From Neocallimastix lanati (nom. inval.) (lineage: Eukaryota; Neocallimastigomycota; Neocallimastigomycetes; Neocallimastigales; Neocallimastigaceae), in NCBI GenBank assembly GCA_016946835.1, contig JACVTC010000015.1:905001-937500 (forward strand): a stretch of 32,500 nucleotides of DNA, in the 5' to 3' direction. The notes beneath the pieces are model-generated. The model saw only the letters and a list, made by a program, of their open reading frames with translations. It did no database searches and was not told the DNA's origin. Shown here in pieces: positions 1-12,400 of the stretch. How positions within the stretch are numbered: the stretch's first letter is position 1; each line of letters begins with the position of its first letter. Both the position numbers and the translations under genes were made by a program.

Positions 1-148
1 TTTAAAAAAAATATATATATAAATATTTCAATTAATATTTGAATGAATTCTATAATTAAAAAATTAGTAATAAAATAATAATAATAATAAATAATAATAA
101 TAACAAAACAAAAAATAATATATATATGTATAAAACTTAAAAATTAAG

Positions 149-189
<41 letters not shown>

Positions 190-305
190 ATAATCCAAAT
201 TAAAAACCCATTTCATAATTTAAAGTGTAATAATTACTTATAATAAAAAGAATTATTTTAATTTAAGAAATAATAATAATAAATAAATAAATAAAAAATA
301 AATAA

Positions 306-342
<37 letters not shown>

Positions 343-537
343 ATAATCCAAAATTAAAAATCTATTTTAAAATTTTATAATATTAAAATTAATTAAAATA
401 AATGAAATAGACAAAATAAAAATACAAAGGAAATTTATATGGGAAATTGAATCCTCGATTTCATGATAACATTAGTTCTTTTTAAAGCAATGAATAGAAA
501 CCATAATACCTTTTATTTGTTTTAGATTATATAGACT

Positions 538-572
<35 letters not shown>

Positions 573-648
573 AATCCATATCAATTAATTTTTTAATTAT
601 ATAAAAAAAAATAATTTATTTAATAATAAAAAAGAATTTCTTAATAAT

Positions 649-651
<3 letters not shown>

Positions 652-691
<40 letters not shown>

Positions 692-890
692 GACCGTAGC
701 AGGATTTCTCCCCAACTGCACATCCTGTTGACACACAATGGTTTATTACTGGAGCCCTTATCTAACTTCCTACTTAGTAGGTGGTGCTGACCCTGCTGGA
801 CTGCCTTACAGTTTCTCTTCATTGGCGCTCCTTACCCAAGTATTATTACTGCTTGTCATTGTACGATAATCTTACAATTGGGTCCTGATA
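652..890 (-). mobile_element. Probable retroelement 3' end with poly-A tail
   Basis: This is a roughly 200-bp block with about balanced GC inside DNA that is otherwise nearly all A and T. Read on the minus strand it runs from about 890 down to 689 and ends directly in a pure run of 37 A (plus-strand T, 652-688). An abrupt composition block ending in a long poly-A is what a 5'-truncated LINE insertion, a SINE or a processed transcript leaves behind. A minus-strand open frame of 68 codons crosses it and ends in poly-lysine from the A-tail, but I recognise no domain, so it is probably not a gene. I could not find a clear target-site duplication. The element family is unknown to me. Confidence 0.4.
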
Positions 891-2182
891 AAAAGGATTT
901 TTATTGAAATATATATATTAATTGTTTTGTATAATAAATAATGGACGAAAGTTAATAGTTTAAAAATATTCTCTTCTTCTTTCTCTAAAATATAAAAATT
1001 TATATTTACTACATTTCAATCTATTAATTTAGGTAAAATTTAATTTCCTTAATAAATTTACTTTTATATTATTTACATTAATCTTGTAATAAACATTATT
1101 ATATATAATGAAATATTTTTTTTTTTTTTTTTTTTGGAACATATAATACTTATTAACGTTAATTATTATTTTCTTAAAAAAGAAATATATTTATATACTC
1201 TATATACCATACCTCCCTTACAAATAATAATAACAAAAATAACATATATAAATATTGCTTTTTATTTTTATCTTTTATAATAGAATATAATACTTCAATT
1301 CATTTATAATAATTTATTTATTAAATATATATTAAATATTAATATTGTATACATTTAATATCTATGTATCTTCTTTAACATACAATTTTTTTTTTTTTTT
1401 ATTAAAATAAACATGATTAAATAAATAAATAAATAAAATTATAATGTACTATTTTAAAAAATAAAAAAAAAATAATATATAAATATGTTTACTTTTTTTT
1501 TCTTTAAATAATTGATAGTATAATTTTACTATTTTTTTTTTTTAAAAAAAAAAACAATAATAATATTAAAAGAAATTTTTTGAAAAAAAAATTATTAAAA
1601 TTAATTTATTGAAATATAAAAATTTTATAGTTTAGTTATGTGAAAAGTTACTTTTTTTTTTTTTTTTTTTGTATGGCAAAGCTATTAACAATTTATGCTA
1701 ATTATATATTTTTAAATAATGTAAATTTTATAAATTTTGTTAACTTTAATATCCATATATACATATACATATATACAAATAATGTTTAAATTTTTTTTGT
1801 ATATAATAAATATAATCAAAAAAAAAATTTTTTTTTTATTCAATATTAATATATATCTATATGTAAATATAATGTAGTATACATTTATTTTAATATTTTT
1901 TAATTTTTTAAGTTTTTTTTTTTTTTTTATCTATAGTTATCCTTCATAGTTAAGCATCCTTTAAAAGTTAAAATATATATATATAATTATTTTAAAAATC
2001 ACTTTATTTATTGACACCTATAATTATTTTTTATTAAAAATATATACATTTATTGTTCTTATATTTTTATATTTTATCTTATTTTATATTAAAAAACAAT
2101 AATATAGATATCTATATTTTTAAAGCATTTAAAAAAATTATGAAAATTTTAACAATTTCTTAATCTTTAAAATTGTTAATTA

Positions 2183-2262
2183 TTTAATTTAATTTAATTT
2201 AATCTAATTTAATTTAATCTTGTTTAATTTAATCTAATTTAATCTAATTAAATTAATTGATT
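2183..2262. repeat. Imperfect TTTAA pentanucleotide array
   Basis: Degenerate tandem copies of a five-base AATTT/TTTAA unit with occasional C substitutions (TAATC variants). It lies in non-coding DNA and shows no sign of function. Confidence 0.7.
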
Positions 2263-3540
2263 AATTAAAATTAAAATAAAATATTTTAAATTTTAAATTT
2301 ATTTTATTTTAATTATTTTATATGTAAATCTTGTTAATTATGTTGTTACACCATATCATAATTAATAAATTTTTATTATTTCTATTGGTCAATATTGTTA
2401 TTGTATACATTTTATTTAAAATTATTTAATTTTTTATATTAAAAATGATTTTTTTTATTTCATTTATGGAATATTAAAAATTTGCATAATAAAAATAAAA
2501 ATTCAACATGAGAAACTTTAAAAAAAACTTGTGTAACCTGTTATTAATAAAAAAATAAAAAAATAAAAAAAAAATTTAATATATATAATTATTTTATTGT
2601 ATTGAAGGAATATTTAATTAATTATTATTAATTTTTTTTTTTACATTTATCATTTGTTATTTTTTTTTGTTAAGTTTTATTTTATATAATTTTATATAAT
2701 TTTATTTTTTTTTCTTTATTTCTATAAAATCTTATATTAATGATAATATATAATTAAAGAGTTAATTATAAACAAAACTATTTTCTTTAAGTTTATATAT
2801 TAAAACTTTTCAGTAGATTTTAACATTTTAATTATATAAAAATTAAAAAAAAAAATAATAAACTTAACTATCATCTTTAGATTTTTTATATCAAACTTTT
2901 CAGTTAGATAACAACATTTTTATTAATTATATATAATATAAAGAAAAATAATAAAATCAAAAATAATAAATTAATATAAAAATTAAAAATTGAAGAAGTC
3001 CTACTATTCTAATAAGAGTATATTTAAATTATTTTTATATAATTATTTACATATATATATGTGTGTTAATTTCAAATTTGTTACATTTATTATTGTTTAT
3101 TATTACTTTATATTAATTAACATAAAAGCATAAATCTTCATAAAGACATAGTTTTTTTTTATCAAATTTTTTAACTTTTTTTTTTTTTTTTTTTTTTATA
3201 TATATATATATATATATATATTTATAATAATATAATTATCTTTATTTACGATTAAAACTTTTTATTCTATAAACAATAACATACTATATCAAATAAATTA
3301 TCAATAAACGAAACGAAATAACATTTATTTTATAAATAATTCTCATGGAATACTAATGTCCTATACTATATGATATATATATAATTTAACAATAATCAAA
3401 TTTTAAAATTTCTAAATTTAAAATCTGAAATTTTATTTTATTTTGAAATTTAAAAATTAAAATTTGAAATTTTATTTGATAAATAACAACAACAACAATA
3501 ATAATAATATAAAATCCAACTTATCAATTATATAATTATT

Positions 3541-3577
3541 TATTTCTATATCTATATCTATATCTATATCTATATAT
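3541..3577. repeat. TATCTA hexanucleotide microsatellite
   Basis: About five tandem TATCTA units, in non-coding DNA. Confidence 0.75.
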
Positions 3578-3887
3578 ATTTAAAAATTTATTTTTTTTTT
3601 GTATGTTCTTTATATATATAATTATATATCTATTGTAATTTGTCAAATTTTAAAATTCATATTAAATATAAATATTAAAATTAAAAAAAAAAAAAAAGAA
3701 AGAAAAAAAGAAAAAAAGAACTATCTATAATGAAAACAATATCATTATTTATTTATTAACAAATATTATTACAGGACAGTCAGTCATTATTAGGATAAAT
3801 AACAAGATAAACAAAAGAGGATAAATCTCAAAATAGTACAAATTAAAGAATATAAAAATATTTTTTCTTTATAAAAATAATTTCAGA

Positions 3888-3937
<50 letters not shown>
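3888..3937. repeat. (AAT)n microsatellite
   Basis: About 16 perfect AAT units, some 360 bases upstream of the PSI-like gene's start codon. Confidence 0.85.
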
Positions 3938-3938
<1 letters not shown>

Positions 3939-4297
3939 CAGTTTTTATACCAAAAAATAATATATAACAATTATTATTTTGTTATATTATTAATAATTTC
4001 ATATCAATTAAAAATAATAATAATAATAATAAAGAATTTTTTTTTAAAATTTTCAATTAAAAAAAATTAGATTAATAATAGAAATAATACCAACGACGTA
4101 ACTTTAAAAAATAATAATAAATATTATAATTAAAAAAAAAATTAAAAAAAAATTAAAAAATAAAATAAAATAAAATAGAAATAATACAGTTTTAATTAGA
4201 TAACAACATAAAATATATATATCCAAAAAAAAAAAAATAAAATATATATACATATATATATATATATATAAAGTAAAAAAAAAATAAAAATTAAAAA

Positions 4298-4616
4298 ATG
4301 TTCAAACACTACCTATCAATAAAAAAAGCATTCTTATTCATTTTATTAAGTATATTGAATAATATTTTTGCACAAGATGTAAGTACTAAAAATAATTGTC
4401 ATCGTCTTAATGAAGCTACCGTATGTAACGCAGCTACTCAATCTGGTTGCTCTTGGTGTTCTACAGAGTGGGGTTGTATGCTTGTTGGAAATTACGATGT
4501 TAATACCCAATCCGTTGTTCAATACTTTAATTGCCCAGAACGTAAATATATATATATATATTTTTTATTGTTGATATTAAAGATTATAGATTATGGATTA
4601 TATATTATATATTACA

Positions 4617-4673
<57 letters not shown>

Positions 4674-5028
4674 ATATTAGTATTAATTATAAATGAAATC
4701 CTTAACTTTTTTTTTTATTTTATTTTTATTTCTTATTATTACTAAAATAATTTTATGCTTTAATCTTCATTATTATTTATATATTTTTGATAATATCCTA
4801 TTTTAGCTTGTATAAAAGGCGATACAGATTGCTATAAAATTATGAGTGATAGTGAATTAATTCAACCTTTCTTCTTTTATTTAAGTTCTCGTAGTAATAT
4901 GGTTTGTCATTTACAACATACTAATGAATATTCTCGTTTACATAATATCCATTGTGATGCATTATGTCGTAAGGCACTTATGAATGATTTTGGATATTGT
5001 CAATGTATGTGAATTTAGAGTATATATG

Positions 5029-5080
<52 letters not shown>

Positions 5081-5671
5081 AATCATTTTATTTTATTTTA
5101 TTTTTAATTTTTATGTAATAAAATAATTAGTTTAATCATTAATAATTATAATTTTAAGTTAAATATACATATTAAAATATTATATTTTTAATTTAAATCT
5201 TATTTTATTTTATATATATATATATATATAAATTTTTTAATTCTATAACATTTCATAAAGTTTATGATGATAATGGTAAAGAATTTACGGATTTCAATAT
5301 AAATGGAGCTATTGAAAAGAAAAGTTTTTCGCCAATTACTATTATTCTTATTATTTCGGCTGTTATCCTTGCCTGTATTATCTTTGCTATAATATTTAAA
5401 GTATACGTAGCGCATCACAATAAAATTTTAAATGAACGTAGAAAAATTGAATTAGAGGATTCAAAATTGGAAAATGATAGAAACTTAGAGGCTCAAATTG
5501 CTCAATATAAAATAGAAATAGAAGAAAGACAAAAATTAAATGGTAATTGAATTATTCAACAAACAACAACAACAATAATAATAATAAATATATATATATA
5601 TATATTTATTTATTATTATATACTTTGTAGATGAATTTCAAAAACAAAAGAAAAAAAAAAACATTAAATAA
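4298..5671 (+). CDS. PSI-like domain type I membrane protein (254 aa, 4 exons)
   Basis: Proposed exons are 4298-4541, 4807-5004, 5261-5542 and 5631-5671. All three introns are phase 1 (donors GTAAAT, GTATGT, GTAATT; acceptors TAG, AAG, TAG), and the joined frame is open for 254 codons. Residues 1-25 form a signal peptide with predicted cleavage after FA25. Residues 34-60 carry a Cys pattern C-x8-C-x7-C-x2-C-x5-C with GCSWC and WGC, which is typical of PSI (plexin-semaphorin-integrin) modules. Exon 2 adds a further Cys-rich stretch (about 83-146). A single hydrophobic segment at about 173-193 is followed by a charged, probably coiled tail rich in K, E and R (194-254). This suggests a surface protein with a small extracellular disulfide-rich head and a cytoplasmic tail; its ligand and role are unknown. 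The unspliced reading of exon 1 into a Leu run is intron 1 read-through. The last exon (14 codons) is the least certain part; without the last splice the protein would end two codons later, at a TGA. Confidence 0.75.
4617..4672. repeat. (TTA)n microsatellite in intron 1
   Basis: About 18 TTA units inside intron 1 of the PSI-like gene. Translated without splicing, this gives the artefactual poly-leucine tail. Confidence 0.9.
5030..5064. repeat. (AT)n microsatellite in intron 2
   Basis: About 17 AT units followed by a T run, inside intron 2 of the PSI-like gene. Confidence 0.9.
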
Positions 5672-5852
5672 AATAAAATCAATAAAATAAAATCACTAAT
5701 ATAAAATCACTAATATAATATCAATTAAAATAAAAACCAAAAACATAAATCAAAATAAACAAATAAATTAAATATATAAAAAAAAATTTAAATTAAAAAT
5801 CTATATAAGAATTTTTTTTTTTAAAAAAAAAAAATTCATATACTCTAATTGA

Positions 5853-5917
5853 TTTCTTCTTTTAATGTAAATGGAATTTGTATATCTTCTTTTTAATGTA
5901 AATGGAATTTGTATATC
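5853..5917. repeat. Two-copy direct tandem repeat of about 32 bp
   Basis: Two nearly identical adjacent copies (about 5853-5884 and 5885-5917) contain TTAATGTAAATGGAATTTG and differ by one T. They lie some 180 bases beyond the predicted stop of the PSI-like gene, possibly in its 3' UTR. This looks like a recent duplication by slippage or unequal exchange. Confidence 0.85.
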
Positions 5918-6882
5918 ACTCTATTTTGTTAGAAAAAAAAATATAATAATAAAAAAAATAAAATGAAATAAAATAAAATAAAATATAAAATAAATATAAA
6001 AAAAAAACAAAATATTAAAGTTAATTTTTGGTTTTATTTCAAAATAATTAAATAAAAAATTATAAAAATAAAATAATAATAATAAAATAAAATAAAAAAA
6101 AAAATATATATATATATAAAATAAAAAATATTATAGTTTTGAATTTAGTAAATTTATTTTATTTATATATATATATATTTTTAAATTTACTATTAAAAAT
6201 AATAATATGGATTGTTTAAAATATAATGTATATGTAAAATATAATACATTATAGATAAAACTAAAATTTAATGTATTGCTTTTATTTTATTTTATTTTTT
6301 TTTTTTTTGTTAAAAATATATATTATTTTTATTAAATTGGTAGTATTAAAATTTCAATGATTATAATTTTAAATATATATATATATTTTATTACATTTAA
6401 TCAAGAATTATTATTAAAATATAAAACTATTTCTATATTTTATTACCTGATTATTAAATATTATGAAAATAAATTAAAAAATACTTTTATTTATATATAA
6501 TAATTAATAATAAAAGATCAACCTCGAAAATTTTTTAATTATTTTTTATTTTTTATTTTTTTTAATTTTTTTTTAATTTTTTTTTTTTTAATTTTAAAAT
6601 AATAATAAAAAATAAAAAATAAAAAAAAGGAAAATTACTTTAAGAATTAAAAATAATTTCCTAGTAAAATTTAATTATTTAATAAATAATAATAATAATA
6701 ATAAAATATTAAATTTTAATGTTATATAATGAATATTTTAAGAAATTTCGGGTTTTTTCTATGAAAATTTAAAAATAAAAAAATGTCAAAATTAATTATT
6801 ATTATTATTTATTATCAATATCATTATTATTTATTAATTTATTAATTTATTATTTATTATTATTATATATTATTATTATTAT

Positions 6883-7020
6883 TTATTATTTATTATTTAT
6901 TATTTATTATTTATTATTTATTATTTATTATTTATTATTTATTATTTATTATTTATTATTTATTATTTATTATTTATTATTTATTATTATTATTATTATT
7001 ATTATTTATTATTTATTATT
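6883..7020. repeat. TTATTTA 7-bp minisatellite with (TTA)n
   Basis: About 15 tandem copies of a seven-base unit (TATTATT/TTATTTA register), then a short (TTA)n run and two more seven-base units. In non-coding DNA. Confidence 0.85.
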
Positions 7021-8102
7021 TACTACCTTTAAAATTTAGAATCTAGCTTTGAAACATCAATAAATTTCCCTCAAATATCTATTCATAAAAAATCTATATT
7101 CTTTTTTTAAAAAAAAAAAAATTAATAAAAAAATAACTTTTTTAGAATGAAAATATAAAAATAGTATTAATATTAAAATATATTAAATCAATTTATATAT
7201 ATATATAATAATAATTATTTTAATAATTTTATAAATTTTAAATTAAATAATAATAATTATAAATAATAAATAGTAATAATAAATAATAATGATAATAATA
7301 ATAAATTAAAAGTAAAAATAAAATTAAAAATAAACCGATTTCAAAGTTTGAAAAAAAAATAAGCTAACGGAAAAAAAATCCCTAATACTTATAAAGTTAT
7401 ATTTATCAATTATATATTTAATTATTTTTTTTTTTAATGGCATAAAATTATTAGTAAAAAGAAAAAAAGAAAAAAAAAAAGATATTAATATTTTAATTTT
7501 TTTTTTTTAGAAAAAGTTTTTTAATAGTTTTTTATCTTTTTTAAATTTTAAAATTTTATGTCTTTGTTGAAATTAAAAAAAAAAAAAAAAAAAGATTGAT
7601 AAATAATAATAAAAAAATTTAAAAAAAAATGAATAAAAAAAAAATTTTTTTTTTCTTTTAAAAAAAACAAAAGCAAAAAAAAAAAAAAAAAAAAAATCAA
7701 AAAAACAACAAAAAAAAAAAATTAAATAGTATTATATACATATTTTTATTTTATATATATATATACATATCTATAATTTTATTTAAAATTATTTTGATTT
7801 TTTTTTTTTTTTTTTTTTTTCAAAATACTAATAAAAATAAAGTTTTATTAAATATAAGCCAATGGTAAATCAATTAAACAAAAAAAGTTTATAAAATTAT
7901 AAATTTTAATAAAAATTAATTATAATTAATAAAATTTTAATTTTTTTTTTTTTTTTTTATTTTTTTAACCAATATATATTAAATTATTCAAAAAAATTTT
8001 TTTTTTTTATCTTTATTATTATAGTAAAATTAAAAATTATATTAAAAAAAAATATATAATATATATTATATATAATTATATATTTTATTATTAACTATTA
8101 AC

Positions 8103-8133
<31 letters not shown>

Positions 8134-8640
8134 CAATATTAAAAAATTCGCCATTTATTATTTTTTTTCTTTTATAATATTATTTTTTAACTTAAAAAAG
8201 CAAATATAATTTTTTTTTTGCTTTAAAATTATTATTTCAAAATCAGAATATTATATATTTATAATAATAATAATAATAATAATAATTATAATAATAATAA
8301 AAAATAGATCTAGTTTATATTTTATATATATATTTAGTATTAATGAAAAAAAAAAAAAAATCCATGATTCGTAAATATAAATTATTTTTAATATTATTTA
8401 TTTTTTTTTTTTTATTTTTATTTTTAAATAATAAAGAATTGATTCTATTGTAATTAATTCATTGGAGTATTATATTTCAAATTGAATAATTTTCTGTTCG
8501 AATTATATTTTTTTTTATTAATTTAAATTCATGGAATTTTTTTATACCATTATTAGGAAAATTTTTATTTTTTTTTTTTAAAAAAAAAAAAATTTAAATA
8601 TTAGTTAATCTTATTAACATAATTCTTTAAATATACTTTA

Positions 8641-8672
<32 letters not shown>

Positions 8673-9435
8673 TGTAAATATATATATATAGTTTTTTTAT
8701 TGGTTTTACACTTTTCTTTATATATTTATATATAATTATTTTATTAAAAATAAAAAAAAAATATAAAAGTATAAAGAAAATAAAGTATAAGATTTAAAAA
8801 AAAGTATTATAATTAAACTTTATAAAGTTTTGTTTATAATTTTTTTCTCTTTTATTTTAATCATATTTTTAAAATTCTTATTTTTTTTGAGAACTATTTA
8901 AATAAAAACTTTTCAACTTTTTTTTTTTTTTATTATTATTATTATTTCTATCTTTCATTGAATAAAAAAAAATAAATATTTTTTTTTATTAAAAATAGAA
9001 TTTTAGATTTTTCATTTTGACAATTTTATAGTTTTTTTTTTTTTTTTATTTTATTTTATTTTATATTTTTTATCAATAGTTTTTTATTTTTATAGATTAT
9101 TATAAGTATTTTTATATTTTTTTTATCTTTCTATTTTTTTTTTATTTTTTTAGTTTTTCATATTTTTTTTTGAAAATTTTTTTTCATATTATTACATTTA
9201 AATATTTCTAAAATTTGTTATTATCTTTAAATAAAAAAATTCATAATAAATTAAAAAATTAAAAAAAAAAAAAAAAAAAAAATTAAATAAAAAAATTAAA
9301 TAATAATTAAATGAAAAATATATAAAACAATAATAAAAAAAAAAATAAATTAAATAAAAAGATAATAAAATTAATAAATAAATATTTTCAAATTTAATAA
9401 ATAAAGAAAAAAAAAAAACTCATAATTAAACCAAA

Positions 9436-12400
9436 ATGTGGTCATTAAATTTTAAAAAATTGTAAGTAATATTTGAATAAAATATTTATGAGAAAAATAT
9501 TTAAAAGTATATAGTATAAATTATTTTATTATATATATTAATAGAAATTTGTTTTTATAAATATTATAAATATTAAAAAAGAATTCCATTATTAGGAGCA
9601 TCACTGTTATGTATTAACAGTGTAAAAGCAGAAATTCCTGTATGTACAGGAGAAGGAGCGAATATTAATATAAGTAATGAAGATTATGAATATTGTATTT
9701 ATAATAAAAAAATATGCGGATATACAGCAAGTAATCCACCTACAGAAATAAAAGATTTAAAAACCGGATTTCAATTTATAAAAGTAAAAAAATATGAGAT
9801 ATTAAAAAAAGAGAAAACTGATGTCGAAGAAGTACATTTAATTGAAGTAGCAGAAGATGGTACAATCACGGAGATAACAACAATTAATGAAGGATATTAT
9901 ATTGAAGCCGATAACATTCTAGTATATTGTGATAATAATGGAAAATGTAGAGTGGAAACACCGGAGACTCCAGGACCATCATATTATATTGATTATAAGG
10001 GAGAATTAATAAAAAATGAACAAGGTAGTGATCTTGAAACAATTGTAAAATCAAATGGCTACTATATTAATGGAAACAAAAATACTAAAGCTTCAAAACA
10101 ATTAATTAAATGTGATCCTACTTGTACTGAAGTAGCTGCTCAAGATGGAGATGCTTATATTGATGTTACTGAAGAAGGTCGCGTTATTACCTGTCAAGAA
10201 ACAGATAAAGAAAGTAAGGTAGTAAAATGTGAATATAAAACTCCTGATGGTGGTTATTATATCAATAAAAGTAAAATTGATTCAGCTGATAAGCCTTTAA
10301 TTGATTGTGAAAGTGAAGGAAAATGTAAAATTGATGGGGTTACTATTCCAGAGCCATACTCATATTATGAAAATGCTTTAGATCCAAGTAAAATTATTTC
10401 ATGTTCTTCCACTAAAAATTCATGTAAATTAGAACAAGGTAACGCAAACGAATACTATGTTCAAATTAAGGGGGAGGGTAAGAATAATGAATTAATGAAA
10501 TGTAGTGTTAAAAAAGATGAAGTTGAATGTACAAATGTACCAAATCCACAAGAAGGATACTACTTAAACGCTGGTGGTGATTCATCTTCAAATCAAGTTA
10601 TCTTCTGTGATGATAATAAGAAATGTACTACCAAACATGTTTCTCCAGGTTATTTCATTAATAACGGTAAAGATGAGGATGAAGAAACCCCAGATGATCT
10701 TATTCAATGTGATTTTAATATCTGTAAAACTGTTGTTTCCAGTATTAAGTGCGACGGTATTAAACCAACATCTGCTACGGTTTGTTTTGATGGAACAATG
10801 TTCCAATTCTACAAAAGTGATGACTTAAGTAATCCTCTTAATGACACCACTAACGGTGACTTATACATTTATGATACATTAAAGAAGTTCCCAACTATTA
10901 CTAACAGTGAAACTATTACTCTCTACCGCTTAAGTGGAAATGGTGTTGAACGTTACATTGGAAGTGGTGTTGTTGGTGTGAATTCAATTTCTAATCAAAA
11001 GGCTGCTGATCTTGATTCCTCTGATGTTATAATTTATGATTGTAGTAGTACCACTAAACTTTGCTACAAGCGTACCTCTTGTATCTCCAATACTTATGCC
11101 TATGATATTGAAAATAAAGCCGCTTTATTCTGTAATGGTGGAAAGTTAGAAGCTGTTACTGCTAAAGGTTATTATCTTGATAGCGCTGCTATGGTCGGAT
11201 CCAAAAATCCATACATTATAAAATGTGATGACAGTGAATGTGTACACGAAGCTCCAACAGTTTCATCATACTATATAAATGCTAATACCAGTAGTTCCAA
11301 TAAATTAATTTACTGCCATAATTCTAATTGTTATACCATTGCTGCCTCTTCTGGATACTATGTATTTAATCAACAAAATGGTATCATTAGTTGTACTTCC
11401 TCTACTTCCTGTACCGAAAAGGATGCTACCACTATTGGTGGTAATGCTCACTTTGTTAACGCTGGAGTAGACAAAAGAACCAACTCTTTAATTTTCTGTA
11501 ATGAAAAGACCTGTGTTCCAAAGGCTGCAAGAATTGGTTACTATTTCTCCAGCAATGTCTCTAAACTTATTTACTGTGAAAGTGGTAATACCTGTGCTGA
11601 AATTAATCCAACTGAAAACTACTACTACTCTGCTGATACTGCAGAAAGTAAGAATTATATCATTAAATGTTCAAAGGTTTCTGCCTCTATTATTTGTTCT
11701 AAGGAACTTGCTGACACTGGTTCATACTTAACCAGTAAAACTAATGTATTAATTTCTTGTACCAAGAACGGAAGCTGTAAACAAATTGCTGCCAAGCCAG
11801 GTTACTACCAATCTGCTGTAAAGATTACTATTAACTCAAAGAGAGATGTTTCTAATGTTGACGAAAATGAAACCGTCAGTGACATCGCCGGAAGAGATTC
11901 TACTACTACTTACAATATTATTGAATGTACCACCAGTAACTGTGAATTATTATCTGCTGATGAATTAAGCGCCATTCCTGTTTGTGAATACAACAGTGAT
12001 AAGTGTTATATTACAAACAAATACGCTATGGGTAAGAGTGCTGTCACTTCTATTACTGCTGGTAATCTCTGTACAAACGCTGATCGTTCAAAGTTCTACT
12101 TTGCCACTGATACTATTGTCGTTGCCCCATCTGTTATTGCTGGACAAACTGCAACATACATTTACACCACTACCACTACTAACTGTATTATTGCTGACTC
12201 TAAATATAAAAACTATTACTACACTGTCGGTTCCGATATCTACCGTATTGACGATGGAACTATTAGCCGCTACGTTGAATCCGGTTACCATTTCCTTAAT
12301 GTTGATAAGAACACCTTGGTTAGCGAAAATACTATTGAAAATTACAATAATGAAAGTGTTAAGCTCTACAAATGTAATGGAGTTTCTTGTAAGATTATGG

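Larger units (their letters stand above)
1..4297. other. Non-coding A+T-rich region upstream of the PSI-like gene
   Basis: There is no supportable gene in this 4.3 kb. It consists of A and T homopolymers (for example A-runs near 157-187 and 311-340), (AT)n, (AAT)n and short A/T-only repeats, with stops in all frames. The one stretch of clearly different composition is the island at 689-890, described separately. A slightly less A+T-rich stretch at about 430-540 has no convincing reading frame. I see no tRNA or rRNA gene. Confidence 0.8.
5672..9435. other. Non-coding A+T-rich region between the PSI-like and scaffoldin-like genes
   Basis: This is 3.8 kb of homopolymers, AT and AAT/TTA runs, with no open frame that looks like protein. 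It must contain the 3' end of the PSI-like gene and the promoter of the scaffoldin-like gene, but AATAAA and TATA-like strings are so frequent at this composition that none can be singled out. Two repeat structures are listed separately. Confidence 0.8.

Noticed and set aside
6883-7020. CRISPR-like array
   Set aside because: It is a 7-bp minisatellite without spacers, in a eukaryotic context.
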